Origin: Plesiocystis pacifica SIR-1
Lineage (GTDB): Bacteria > Myxococcota_A > Polyangia > Nannocystales > Nannocystaceae
Length of the DNA: 64,000 nt
NCBI RefSeq assembly: GCF_000170895.1
Contig: NZ_ABCS01000055.1
Span: forward strand, 1-64,000
Reading direction: 5' to 3'
How positions within the stretch are numbered: position 1 is the first letter of the stretch; each line of letters starts with the position of its first letter. Below the pieces are notes generated by a model. It ran no database searches. It was not told the DNA's origin and saw nothing but the letters and a program-made list of their open reading frames with translations. The position numbers and the translations under genes are program-made. Shown here piece by piece: positions 26,397-34,364 of this stretch.

Positions 26397-26752
26397 CAGG
26401 GACCGTGAAGTGTTCACAGTCCCTATCCACTTTAGCCGTCGTGGACGACGCCACGCCCTCCCTGCCCCACGTCCACGACTCACCGTCCGTCAGAGGGTCG
26501 GCCAAAACGAGTTTGGCCAACCCTCTGTCTACTTTAGCCGTCGTGGACGACGCCACGCCCTCCCTGCCCCACGTCCACGACTCAGGGACTGTGAAAATTT
26601 CACAGTCCCTGACTATTTTAGCCGTCGTGGACGACGCCACGCCCTCCCTGCCCCACGTCCACGACTCAGGGACTGTGAACTTTTCACAGTCCCTGACTAT
26701 TTTAGCCGTCGTGGACGACGCCACGCCCTCCCTGCCCCACGTCCACGACTCA
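26397..26752. repeat. 49-nt hairpin array 2 (four units) between convergent genes
   Basis: Identical 49-mers at 26434-26482, 26536-26584, 26620-26668 and 26704-26752, with stem GTCGTGGACG/CGTCCACGAC as in array 1. Each is preceded by another hairpin plus a T-rich tail: AGGGACCGTGAA/TTCACAGTCCCT at the left edge; the GAGGGTCGGCCAAA hairpin shared with array 1 before unit 2; and two near-identical GGGACTGTGAA/TTCACAGTCCC hairpins ending CTATTTT before units 3 and 4. Unit 4 supplies the TGA stop of the MerR gene (26750-26752). In plus sense the array resembles a stack of terminators after the lipoprotein gene. Confidence 0.95.
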
Positions 26753-27505
26753 GTCCAACGAGCGGAAGAAGTCCCGCGCCTTGGCCTGGTGAAAGCGCGT
26801 CAAGAAGGCGTTGATCAGCGGCAGCCCCTTGCGGAACAGCTCGGCGACCTCGTCGGCGGGCAGGCGGGCGAGGCGAGGGGTCAGCGTGCGCAGCTCGGCC
26901 TGGAACAGCCCGCGGATGGTGTCGGCGTAGAGCGCCAGGTCGGCGACCTCGAAGCCCCGCTCGCGCGTGAACCCGGCCCCGCGCAGGTCGTGCCACAGCT
27001 CCACGAGCCACAGATCGTCGGCGGGCAGGTGGGGCTCGGCGTCCGTCGCAACGAGGTTGAGCAAGCCGAGGCCGTCGAGCTCGGTCAGCTCGGCGGCGGT
27101 GATCGCATAGCGCTCGACGAGCTCGGACACGCGGACGCGCTCGCGCGGGCTGCCGTCGGGCCGGGGCTCGAGGGGCCCGAGCACGTCGCTGACCCGGCCC
27201 TTGACCTCCGACAGCAAGCTCCGCTGCTCCGGGGTGAAGCCGTCGTCGTCGCCGTTGAGCACGGCCCGGATGGTGTCGAGGGGCAAGAAGCGCTCGTTCT
27301 TGAGCTCGAGCACCAGGCGCAGGCGCTCGAGGTGCTCCTCGCCGTAGTAGGCCATGTTGCGCCCGGTCTTGAAGCCCTCGGGGACGAGCTGCTTGGTGAT
27401 GTAGAAGTGGATCGTCTGGCGATCGAGGCCGGTGCGCTCGCACAGGTCGCGCATCCGGTAGGGCCAGCGCGTACGGTCGACGGCCTTGTTCGCCTTGGGG
27501 GCCAT
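26750..27505 (-). CDS. MerR-family transcriptional regulator
   Basis: 251 aa. N-terminal MerR helix-turn-helix (RMRDLCERTGLDRQTIHFYI, then EGFKTGRNMAYYGEEHLERL), the form in which an aromatic/Tyr pair replaces the classic YY/YE of metal sensors. The rest is helical with no Cys cluster, so not a metal sensor; it may sense a lipid or other organic ligand (inference). The gene ends within a 49-nt repeat unit. It is the second gene after the oxidoreductase (9 bp apart), so it likely controls its own operon through the palindrome at 28781-28801. Confidence 0.85.
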   Translation of the reverse strand: MAPKANKAVDRTRWPYRMRDLCERTGLDRQTIHFYITKQLVPEGFKTGRNMAYYGEEHLERLRLVLELKNERFLPLDTIRAVLNGDDDGFTPEQRSLLSEVKGRVSDVLGPLEPRPDGSPRERVRVSELVERYAITAAELTELDGLGLLNLVATDAEPHLPADDLWLVELWHDLRGAGFTRERGFEVADLALYADTIRGLFQAELRTLTPRLARLPADEVAELFRKGLPLINAFLTRFHQAKARDFFRSLD

Positions 27506-27514
27506 GTCGAGGTC

Positions 27515-28759
27515 CTAGGAGCCCGTGGTGATCCGGAGGCGACAGGGGCTGGTGGGGCGGCCGACGCAGGTGAGCACGCGGCCCTCGGCGCGCTCGCGGG
27601 GCCGCAGGCAGTTGGGCTCGTCCATGGCGACGGAGCCCTCCTCGAGGGTCGACATGCACGCGCCGCAGCCCCCCATGGCGCAGGAGTAGGGGAGGTTGAT
27701 GTTGGCGTCGAGGCCCGCGTCGAGCAGCGACTGCCCGGGCTGGACGACGACGGTGGTCGCCGGCCCGTCGGGGCCCTCGACGAACTCCACGGACCAGGCG
27801 CGGCCCCGCTCGGGGTTGGGCTCGGCCCGCGTTCGCCCGGCGGTGAAGTGCTCGAGGTGGATCTGCTCGTCGTCGACGCCGCGTCCGCGTAGCTGCTCGA
27901 CGACGCCGCCCATCATCGGCGGCGGCCCGCACACCAGGACCTGGGTCGAGCGTTGTCCGAGGGCCTCGGCGAGCGCGGCGTGGCGGTCGACGAGGGACGC
28001 GAAGCAGGCCGCGTCGAGGCGCCCGTGGCTGGGCTCGAGGACCTCGATGAGGCGCAGCGCAGACTCGGGGGCCGCCGCCATGGCGCGCAGCTCGGCGCCG
28101 AAGATCGTCGACTCGGCGCTGCGGTTGGCGTAGATCAGCGTGACCGCCCGGGGCGAGCCGGGGTCGCCCAGGCCCGAGCGCAGCATCGCCATCAACGGCG
28201 TGATCCCGCTGCCACCAGCGACCATCACCACCGCGCCCTCGGAGGTCTCGAGGGCCTCGCCAAAGCGCCCGGCGGGCCGGGTCACACGCAGCTCCATGCC
28301 CGCGCGAGCCTCCCGGTTGAGCCAGGTCGAGGCCCGGCCATTGGCCACGCGGCGGACGGTGATCGACACGCGCTCCGGCGCGCGGCAGTCGGAGCTGATC
28401 GAGTAGGTCCGGCGCAGTCCCTCGTCCACTTCGGGGAGCTCGAGGGTGATGAACTGGCCCGGGCGCGGGGCGGGGAAGGCTTCGGGCCAGCGCAGGATCA
28501 AGCTGACCGCGTCGGAGGCCTCGATCTCGACGGCGAGGATCTGCGCGAGCGCGCGGGCGTCGTGGCTGCGCTGCGGGTTGGGAACCAGGGGCGCCCCGTA
28601 GCGCGCGCCGTCGCGGGCCAGCCACGGAGGCGCTCGCTCTCCCCGCAGCCCCGCCAACACCATCTCGACGTCGCGGCTGAGCTGCTCGGCGCGCGGTCGC
28701 AGCACCCGCGGGAGGAGGTCCATGACTCGAGATTTCCCGCGCGCCATCATCGACCTCAT
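27515..28759 (-). CDS. Flavin/2Fe-2S oxidoreductase (ferredoxin reductase type)
   Basis: 414 aa. A ferredoxin-NADP reductase module (FAD motif RRTYSISS at about 130-137; NAD(P) region VMVAGGSGITPLMAMLR; ending CGPPPMM) is followed by a plant-type 2Fe-2S domain with Cys ligands in SCAMGGCGACMS and a distal Cys in VLTCVG. Enzymes of this build hand electrons from NAD(P)H to a desaturase or monooxygenase. None is adjacent, so the partner is elsewhere. In-frame starts at 28759, 28747 and 28721 are possible; 28759 is given. First gene of the unit with MerR; operator palindrome lies 22 bp upstream. Confidence 0.85.
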   Translation of the reverse strand: MRSMMARGKSRVMDLLPRVLRPRAEQLSRDVEMVLAGLRGERAPPWLARDGARYGAPLVPNPQRSHDARALAQILAVEIEASDAVSLILRWPEAFPAPRPGQFITLELPEVDEGLRRTYSISSDCRAPERVSITVRRVANGRASTWLNREARAGMELRVTRPAGRFGEALETSEGAVVMVAGGSGITPLMAMLRSGLGDPGSPRAVTLIYANRSAESTIFGAELRAMAAAPESALRLIEVLEPSHGRLDAACFASLVDRHAALAEALGQRSTQVLVCGPPPMMGGVVEQLRGRGVDDEQIHLEHFTAGRTRAEPNPERGRAWSVEFVEGPDGPATTVVVQPGQSLLDAGLDANINLPYSCAMGGCGACMSTLEEGSVAMDEPNCLRPRERAEGRVLTCVGRPTSPCRLRITTGS

Positions 28760-28780
28760 GGTCTCGCGTCCCCCGGCGAG

Positions 28781-28801
28781 GTGTAAAGTGCCACTTTACA
28801 C
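28781..28801. promoter_or_regulatory. Palindromic operator upstream of the oxidoreductase-MerR unit
   Basis: GTGTAAAGTG and CACTTTACAC, separated by one C, form a perfect 10-bp inverted repeat that stands out as AT-rich. Position 22 bp before the start codon fits a MerR (or similar dimeric regulator) operator overlapping the promoter. Binding protein inferred from gene order. Confidence 0.7.
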
Positions 28802-28843
28802 TTTTGCATGGCTCCAACGAGTGCTGCGGGCTGATCCCTGAGC

Positions 28844-28894
28844 GCAGGAGCGGACAGCGACGACGCGTCCCCGGTTCAGGATGGATGCGGGGGT
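28844..28894. repeat. Dispersed 3'-end element, copy 3 (shortened)
   Basis: Matches copies 1 and 2 over AGGAGCGGACAGCGACGA and has the equivalent hairpin (CCCCGG/GCGGGG type). It lies 5 bp beyond the stop of the minus-strand gene ending at 28899. The left half of the element is missing. Confidence 0.65.
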
Positions 28895-28898
28895 CGAG

Positions 28899-29267
28899 TC
28901 AGCACCGCTCGGCGTCCATGAGGGACTCGGCCGCCATCACGCACTTGGCGTACTCGGCGTAGACCAGCTTGCCGCGCAGCTGGATCTTGCGCTGGATCGC
29001 GGTCACGCAGCGCCCCTCGAGGCGGTTGACCAGGGCCTCGGCGCCCTCGCGCTGGTCGGGCGTGGCGGTCTCGACGATCAGCTGGATCTTGTGGGCGCAG
29101 ACGACCTCGGGGCTCGGCGCGCGCACCCAGCCGAGCCAGAACACGAACACGGCGGCGGCGATGCCGATCGAGGCGATGCCGGTGATCTTGGCCAGCGGGA
29201 TGTCGACGCTGGGATCGGGCGGGGGCTCACTGGGCCCGCTCGCGCTCGCTGCTTCGTCCGCGGCCAG
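28899..29267 (-). CDS. Small membrane-anchored protein, probable CTG start
   Basis: About 122 aa if initiated at the CTG at 29267, which has GGAGAG at 8-nt spacing. Between the sspB stop and the membrane helix there is no ATG or GTG in frame; the first is a GTG at 29150 (83 aa), which would remove half of the helix (ITGIASIGIAAAVFVFWLGW). The domain after the helix is charged and has four Cys (CAH, RCVTA, KCVMAA, ERC-end) and no recognised family. The frame is the same as sspB, so read-through of the TGA is an alternative. Ends beside repeat copy 3. Confidence 0.5.
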   Translation of the reverse strand: MAADEAASASGPSEPPPDPSVDIPLAKITGIASIGIAAAVFVFWLGWVRAPSPEVVCAHKIQLIVETATPDQREGAEALVNRLEGRCVTAIQRKIQLRGKLVYAEYAKCVMAAESLMDAERC

Positions 29268-29270
29268 GGT

Positions 29271-29771
29271 TCACTCTCCGCCTTCGATGACGCGGAAGGC
29301 CGCGCGCCGTCGCTGGGCCTCGCGCTCGCGGGCCGCGTAGTCCTGGGCGGGCGTCGCGTTGGGGTTGGTCGCCCCGCGGCGCTCGAGCAGGCCGTCGAGG
29401 GCCGCGGTGGTCGCCTCGTCCATGGGGATGATCTCGGGCTGGCGTCGGCCGTGGCGGACCGAGTCCGGCATGTTCTGGTCGAGGACGATGCCGCGCCCGG
29501 TCGCGCGGTCGGCGACGACGTAGATGGCCTCCCAGGGGAAGGTGCAGCGCGTGACGTAGCCGCCAAAGGACAGGTCGGCCCCGATGCCGTCCTCGGCGAA
29601 GGTCAGGTCGAGGGGGTAGCTGGCGTCGAGGTCGATGATCAGCTCTTCTTGCCACTGCTCGCGGATGTGGTCGGGGCAGACCACGCCCTCGCAGGTCGCG
29701 TTGACGTGCAGGCGAGGGCAACGCCCGGCGGCGTACAGCGAGTCGATGACGCTCTGGACCGGATGGACCAT
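29271..29771 (-). CDS. sspB: SspB-type ClpXP adaptor
   Basis: 166 aa. The core (LHVNATCEGVVCPDHIREQW, ADLSFGGYVTRCTFPWEAIY) matches the SspB fold, which binds ssrA-tagged and other substrates and delivers them to ClpXP. The C-terminal tail is flexible and charged, as in SspB, but does not end in the classical ClpX-binding motif of enterobacteria. Cytoplasmic. Stop codon TGA is followed in the same frame by the small membrane protein. Confidence 0.8.
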   Translation of the reverse strand: MVHPVQSVIDSLYAAGRCPRLHVNATCEGVVCPDHIREQWQEELIIDLDASYPLDLTFAEDGIGADLSFGGYVTRCTFPWEAIYVVADRATGRGIVLDQNMPDSVRHGRRQPEIIPMDEATTAALDGLLERRGATNPNATPAQDYAAREREAQRRRAAFRVIEGGE

Positions 29772-29936
29772 GCCGTGGCAACTCTACCCCCAGCTTCGGT
29801 CTCGGTCCATGGCCTCGTGGTCGGGCGCGAGTCGCGAAGTTGCGGTGGTGTCGCCGAAGGCAGACCCCGCCGCGGGCTTGGTCGACGCGCGACGCCGGGT
29901 GGTGTCCCGGCGCACGCTCGAGCTTGAGCTCCCAGG

Positions 29937-31691
29937 TCAGGCGTCGCGACGGCGGCGACGCTGGAACCAGGCGATGCCGAAGATCGCCATGAAGCTGAGG
30001 ATCGCCTCGGCGCGGACCCGGGTCACCGAGCAGCCCGCGGACGGCCCGAGGATTCGGTCGCTGTTCCACTCATCGACGAAGTCGTCGATGATGGCGCCGT
30101 TGTCGGTCTGAACTTGGGGCGGGCCCATCATCGGGACGAGCTCGATGCGCTCGGCCAGGGGCATGCCCTCGAGGGTCGGGTAGTTGATCGAGTCCTCGAG
30201 CGCGAGGGTGCGGCCGTCGGTGAACTCGAAGTAGTCCGGGGACTCGTCGCAGGAGAACACGCGGGTCGCGGTGATGTTGTTGTCGACCGTGCCGAGGTCG
30301 GTGACCTCGTGGAAGAGCGGGTCCTCGAGCATCTCGTGGGGCGAGAGCAGGGTGAACAGCCGGGTCAGGTAGGAGGCGTCGTCGAGCATGTCGATGGCGT
30401 GCTCGGCTGGCATCGAGATGCGCTCTTCGAACTCGGCGGCGAAGCCCGGGGAGGTGTTCCACGCCTCCATGTCGATGAACTCCTCGTAGCCGCCGAGGTC
30501 GTCCCAGTACTCGAGGGGCTCGACGCCCACGGGCGCGGGCAGGTACTTCTCGAGCAGGGGCCGGACCTGGGGATGGAAGAACTCGCAGGCCTCGCCGTTG
30601 CGGGTGGCGTAGTTGCAGCTCGCCAGGCCCTGCTGGCCGAGGAGCGCGACGGCGTTGACGGGCTCGACCTCGGCGAAGGCTGCGCTGTTCCAGTCGGTGT
30701 TGAAGATGCCCGTGGGGTCGACGACGGAGTCGGTGCCCGCGTACTCCGTGACGAAGGCCCGGCCGCCGGCCTCGTCGACGGCGAGGGACACGAGCTCGTT
30801 GTAGTCGGCGCTGGGATCGGTGGTCCAGTCGAGGCCGAGGAGGTTGAGGCTGACGTGCGGCCAGTTCTGCGGGGCGGCGCGGCTCTGGCCGAGGAAGAAG
30901 GTGCGGATCGCCATGTCCTCGGTGGCGGCGATGCGGGTCAGGCGGATCGGCACGCACGGCTCGATGCCCGGGTAGCGGATCGCCAGGGGGTGGATCTCGT
31001 CGACCCCGGCCCCGCTCTTGAGCTTCACGGCGACGAACTTGAAGTCCTCGTCGAGGTACTCCTGGAGGATGGGCGGGGCGTCCTCGTCCTGGGCGTAGCC
31101 GGCGTCGTCGAGCCAGGTCACGATCTCCTCGACGGAGGTCCCGGTCAGCACGACGTACTCGAAGGCGCCCGCGAAGCCGCGATCGATGACGTCGACGCCG
31201 CCGACGTCGTCCTCCTGGCCGAAGGTCCCGTTGGAGGCCTCGTCGCCGCCTCCGGCGACGGACGCGTCCTCGAGGGCGAAGCCGCAGCCGATGCCGCTGA
31301 CGCCGCCGCAGTCCCCGTCGAAGCGCGTGTTGATCGTGAAGGTCGGGACCGTCGAGCCGAGCAGGCGATCGAACAGGGCCTGGGAGCCGACGAGCACCTC
31401 GGGCACCTCCATCACGGGGATCAGCCAGGCGAAGCGCTCGGCGTCGCCCTCGTACTGAATCTGGATGTGCGCCTCGGTGTGCGGCTCGCCCTCGTTTTGG
31501 TCGATCCAAAACAGGATGTTCTCCCCCGACTGATCGACGGGCATGACCTGGGGGCCGGCGTCGCAGAAGGTGCCGCCGCAGGCCTCGGCCTGGCTGGGGG
31601 CAAGGGAGAAGGCCGCCAGGGCGCTCGCGCAGGTCAGCGCGGCGGTGGCGGCCAAGGTGGTGAGGCGGGAGTTGAGCTGGCGGTCGATCAT
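29937..31691 (-). CDS. DUF2330 protein, copy 1
   Basis: 584 aa. Signal peptide ending near SQAEA, then the DUF2330 start CGGTFCDAGPQVMPVDQSGE, with family features (ILFWIDQ, IQYEGDAERFAWLIPVMEVP). The C-terminus has GCSVTRVRAEAILSFMAIFG followed by WFQRRRRRD: a Cys, a hydrophobic stretch and an Arg run, like the MYXO-CTERM sorting tail. Function unknown; cell-envelope location inferred. 157 bp downstream of copy 2 on the same strand. Confidence 0.85.
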   Translation of the reverse strand: MIDRQLNSRLTTLAATAALTCASALAAFSLAPSQAEACGGTFCDAGPQVMPVDQSGENILFWIDQNEGEPHTEAHIQIQYEGDAERFAWLIPVMEVPEVLVGSQALFDRLLGSTVPTFTINTRFDGDCGGVSGIGCGFALEDASVAGGGDEASNGTFGQEDDVGGVDVIDRGFAGAFEYVVLTGTSVEEIVTWLDDAGYAQDEDAPPILQEYLDEDFKFVAVKLKSGAGVDEIHPLAIRYPGIEPCVPIRLTRIAATEDMAIRTFFLGQSRAAPQNWPHVSLNLLGLDWTTDPSADYNELVSLAVDEAGGRAFVTEYAGTDSVVDPTGIFNTDWNSAAFAEVEPVNAVALLGQQGLASCNYATRNGEACEFFHPQVRPLLEKYLPAPVGVEPLEYWDDLGGYEEFIDMEAWNTSPGFAAEFEERISMPAEHAIDMLDDASYLTRLFTLLSPHEMLEDPLFHEVTDLGTVDNNITATRVFSCDESPDYFEFTDGRTLALEDSINYPTLEGMPLAERIELVPMMGPPQVQTDNGAIIDDFVDEWNSDRILGPSAGCSVTRVRAEAILSFMAIFGIAWFQRRRRRDA

Positions 31692-31848
31692 GGCGCGCTC
31701 CGAGAGGCAATCGCGGGGGGGACGCGGGGTTCGTCCCTCGCGGCGCCGACCGGTTCACACGCAGGGCCAACTTGGATCCAAATTGCGGTGTGACCCTCCT
31801 CCGGCCGGCTGGGGCCAGGAGCATGATCGATCCGCGACCGAGATGGCA

Positions 31849-33609
31849 CTAGCGCGAGCGGCGCCGGGTTCGCTGGAGCCCCGCGATGCCGAACACGGCG
31901 AGCAGGGCGAGGATGGCCTCGGCCCGGGCGCTGGTGATGCTGCAGCCGGCCTGGGGGCCCACGAGGAACTCGCGGTTGAAGTCCTCGATGGCCTCGTCGA
32001 TGGCCGCGGCGTTGTCGGTCTGGACCTGCTCGGGGCCGGTGGCGGGGGCCAGGCTGATGCGCCGGGCGTTGGCGGCCCCGGGAACGCTGGCCGAGACGCC
32101 GTTGGGCAGGGCGAGGGTGCGGCCGCCGTCGAGCTCGAGGTAGTCCGGGACCTCGCCGTTGCAGTCGCTGATCTGCGTGGCGGAGTAGCTGTTGTCGACG
32201 GGCCCGAGCTCGGTCTCGTGGAAGAGCGGGTCCTCGATCATCTCGTGGGGCGAGATGCGGGTGTAGAGCCGGGTCAGCTGGCTGGAGCCGTCGAGCATCT
32301 CGATGCCGTGCTGCCCCGGGATTACGATGCGCTCCTCGAAGTCGGCGGAGAAGCCGGGGCTGGCCATCCACGCGTCGAGGTCGATGCCGTCGGCGTACAT
32401 CGCCAGGTCGCCCCAAAACTCCATGGGGTCGACGCCGAGGGGGACGGGCAGGTACTTCTCGAGCAGCGCCTGGACCTGCGGGTGGGTGAACTGGCAGATC
32501 TCCTCGCCCTCGCCCCAGTCGTCGAAGCCGCACTCGTAGAGGCCCTGGGCGTCGAGCTGCTCGACCACGAGGGTGGGGTCGATCTCGGCGAAGGCGGCCG
32601 CGTTCCAGCTCGCGCTGTAGATGCCGTTTTGATTGACCAGGGCGCTGGTGCCCGCGTACTCCGTGGTGAACGCGCGGCCGCCCGCCTCGTCGACGGCCAG
32701 GGACACGAGCTCCTCGTAGCTGGCCGCGGTGTTGCCGACCCAGTCGAGGGCGGCGAAGTTGAGGTCGACCATGGGCCAGTTGCTCGACGCCACGCGCTGG
32801 TCGCCGAGGAAGAGCGCGCGCACGGCCATGTCCTCGACGGCGGCGATGCGCGTGAGCCGGATCGGGATGCACGGCTCGGTGCCCGGGTAGCGGATCGCCA
32901 GCGGGTGGATCTCGTCGACGCCCGCGCCGCTTTGCAGCTTGAGGGCCACGAACAGGAAGTCCTCGTCGAGGTACTCTTGGAGGATCGGCGGGGCGTCCTC
33001 GTCCTGGGCGTAGCCCGCCTCGTCGAGCCAGTCGACGACCTCGTCGACGGTCGAGCCGGTGAGCACGACGTACTCGAAGGCGCCGGCGAGGCCGCGGTCG
33101 ATGATCTCGATGCCGCCGCCCCCCTCCTCGCCGCCGACCTCGTCGTCGCCGAAGCTGGAGAAGCCGGTGTCGCCGATGAAGTCGCCCTCGAAGCTCGAGA
33201 CCCCGCCGCACAGGCTCACCGAGTCGTCGCCGATGCAGTCCGAGGTCTGAAATTGCAGGGTGAAGGTCGGGACGGTCGCGTTGAGCAGGTTGTCAAACAG
33301 GCGCTGGGAGCTGACCAGGACCTCCGGCGCGGCCATGACCGGGACAATCCACGCGAAGCGCTCGGCGTCGCCCTCGTAGGCGATCTGGATGTGGGCCTCG
33401 GTGAAGGGCTCGGCCTGGGACTCGTCGAGCCAAAACAAGATGGTCTCGCCGGTCTGATCGACGGGCATGACCTGCGGCCCCTGGTCGCAGAAGGTGCCGC
33501 CGCAGGCCTGGGCAGCGCTCGGCGCGAGCACGCCGAGTCCGCCGAGCAGGCACGCGCCGACCACGGACAGGGCGAGGGCGCGGGGCGAGGACGAGTGCGA
33601 AGCCATCAT
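31849..33609 (-). CDS. DUF2330 protein, copy 2
   Basis: 586 aa, paralogue of the previous gene over its whole length (CGGTFCDQGPQVMPVDQTGE; ILQEYLDEDF; IRYPGTEPCIPIRLTRIAAV). Same tail plan (AGCSITSARAEAILALLAVFG, then LQRTRRRSR). The pair arose by tandem duplication. The start could also be the adjacent ATG at 33606. Transcribed first of the two. Confidence 0.85.
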   Translation of the reverse strand: MMASHSSSPRALALSVVGACLLGGLGVLAPSAAQACGGTFCDQGPQVMPVDQTGETILFWLDESQAEPFTEAHIQIAYEGDAERFAWIVPVMAAPEVLVSSQRLFDNLLNATVPTFTLQFQTSDCIGDDSVSLCGGVSSFEGDFIGDTGFSSFGDDEVGGEEGGGGIEIIDRGLAGAFEYVVLTGSTVDEVVDWLDEAGYAQDEDAPPILQEYLDEDFLFVALKLQSGAGVDEIHPLAIRYPGTEPCIPIRLTRIAAVEDMAVRALFLGDQRVASSNWPMVDLNFAALDWVGNTAASYEELVSLAVDEAGGRAFTTEYAGTSALVNQNGIYSASWNAAAFAEIDPTLVVEQLDAQGLYECGFDDWGEGEEICQFTHPQVQALLEKYLPVPLGVDPMEFWGDLAMYADGIDLDAWMASPGFSADFEERIVIPGQHGIEMLDGSSQLTRLYTRISPHEMIEDPLFHETELGPVDNSYSATQISDCNGEVPDYLELDGGRTLALPNGVSASVPGAANARRISLAPATGPEQVQTDNAAAIDEAIEDFNREFLVGPQAGCSITSARAEAILALLAVFGIAGLQRTRRRSR

Positions 33610-33715
33610 GGTCGCGATTGTCGCAGACTCCGCGCTCGCGGGCCACGGCGAGCCCGGCGACGCCGCGGGCCCCTGGAGCCCCGCGCCTCGCCGAGAGTTT
33701 CCGCTGCCCTTTTTG

Positions 33716-34249
33716 TCAGTGGGCGTCGTGGCAGGGGAGCACCATCACCGGGCAGGGGGACTCGCGGATGATGCGGTCCGCGGTGCTGCCCAGGAAAAAG
33801 CGCGCCACCCGGCTGCGCCCGCTCGCCGCGATCACGATGAGCTGGGCGTCGAAGCCCGTGGCTTCCTCCAGGATCACCGGCAAGGCGGCGCCGGGCTTGA
33901 CCAGGAAGGTGCAGCGGGCGTTCGCGGCGAAGCGCTGCGCGACGGTCTCGAGCACCTGCAAGGACGCATCCCTGGCCGCGCTGTGGATGGCCTCGATGTC
34001 CTTGGAGCCGAGCACGCCCATGCTCGCCCCGCCGTAGATGCGGGCGCTCTCGTAGGTCGGCGTCACGTGCACGAGGCGCAGCTCGCCGTCCTCGCCCGCG
34101 AGTCGGGCCGCGAGCTGGAGGACTCGCGCGGTCGCTGGCGCGATGGCCACGGTGCCGCCCTCGGTCTCGACGCCAAAGCCGGAGTGGACTTCGGCGTCGG
34201 CGTCTTCGGTGAAGTCGACGGGGACCAGGATCCGCTCGAAGGTGCGCAT
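33716..34249 (-). CDS. Universal stress protein (UspA family)
   Basis: 177 aa. Begins RILVPVDFTED and ends with the ATP-binding signature ASGRSRVARFFLGSTADRII followed by SPCPVMVLP, which is G-x2-G-x9-G(S/T)-like. A single-domain Usp, cytoplasmic, of the ATP-binding type. Standing alone between the DUF2330 gene and the divergent SGNH gene. Confidence 0.9.
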   Translation of the reverse strand: MRTFERILVPVDFTEDADAEVHSGFGVETEGGTVAIAPATARVLQLAARLAGEDGELRLVHVTPTYESARIYGGASMGVLGSKDIEAIHSAARDASLQVLETVAQRFAANARCTFLVKPGAALPVILEEATGFDAQLIVIAASGRSRVARFFLGSTADRIIRESPCPVMVLPCHDAH

Positions 34250-34364
34250 GGTCCGAGGCTAGCGTGGCTGCTCGGGCGACCAAAGGCCGGCCGGCCACAA
34301 AGACCAAACTGCGCACTTTATTTTGGTGTACCTTTGCGCCACTTCTCGACTGCGACTGGCATTG

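Noticed and set aside
29150..29227. Starting the small membrane protein at the GTG at 29150.
   Set aside because: This would cut the transmembrane helix in half; the CTG with a good ribosome binding site keeps it whole. Kept only as an alternative.
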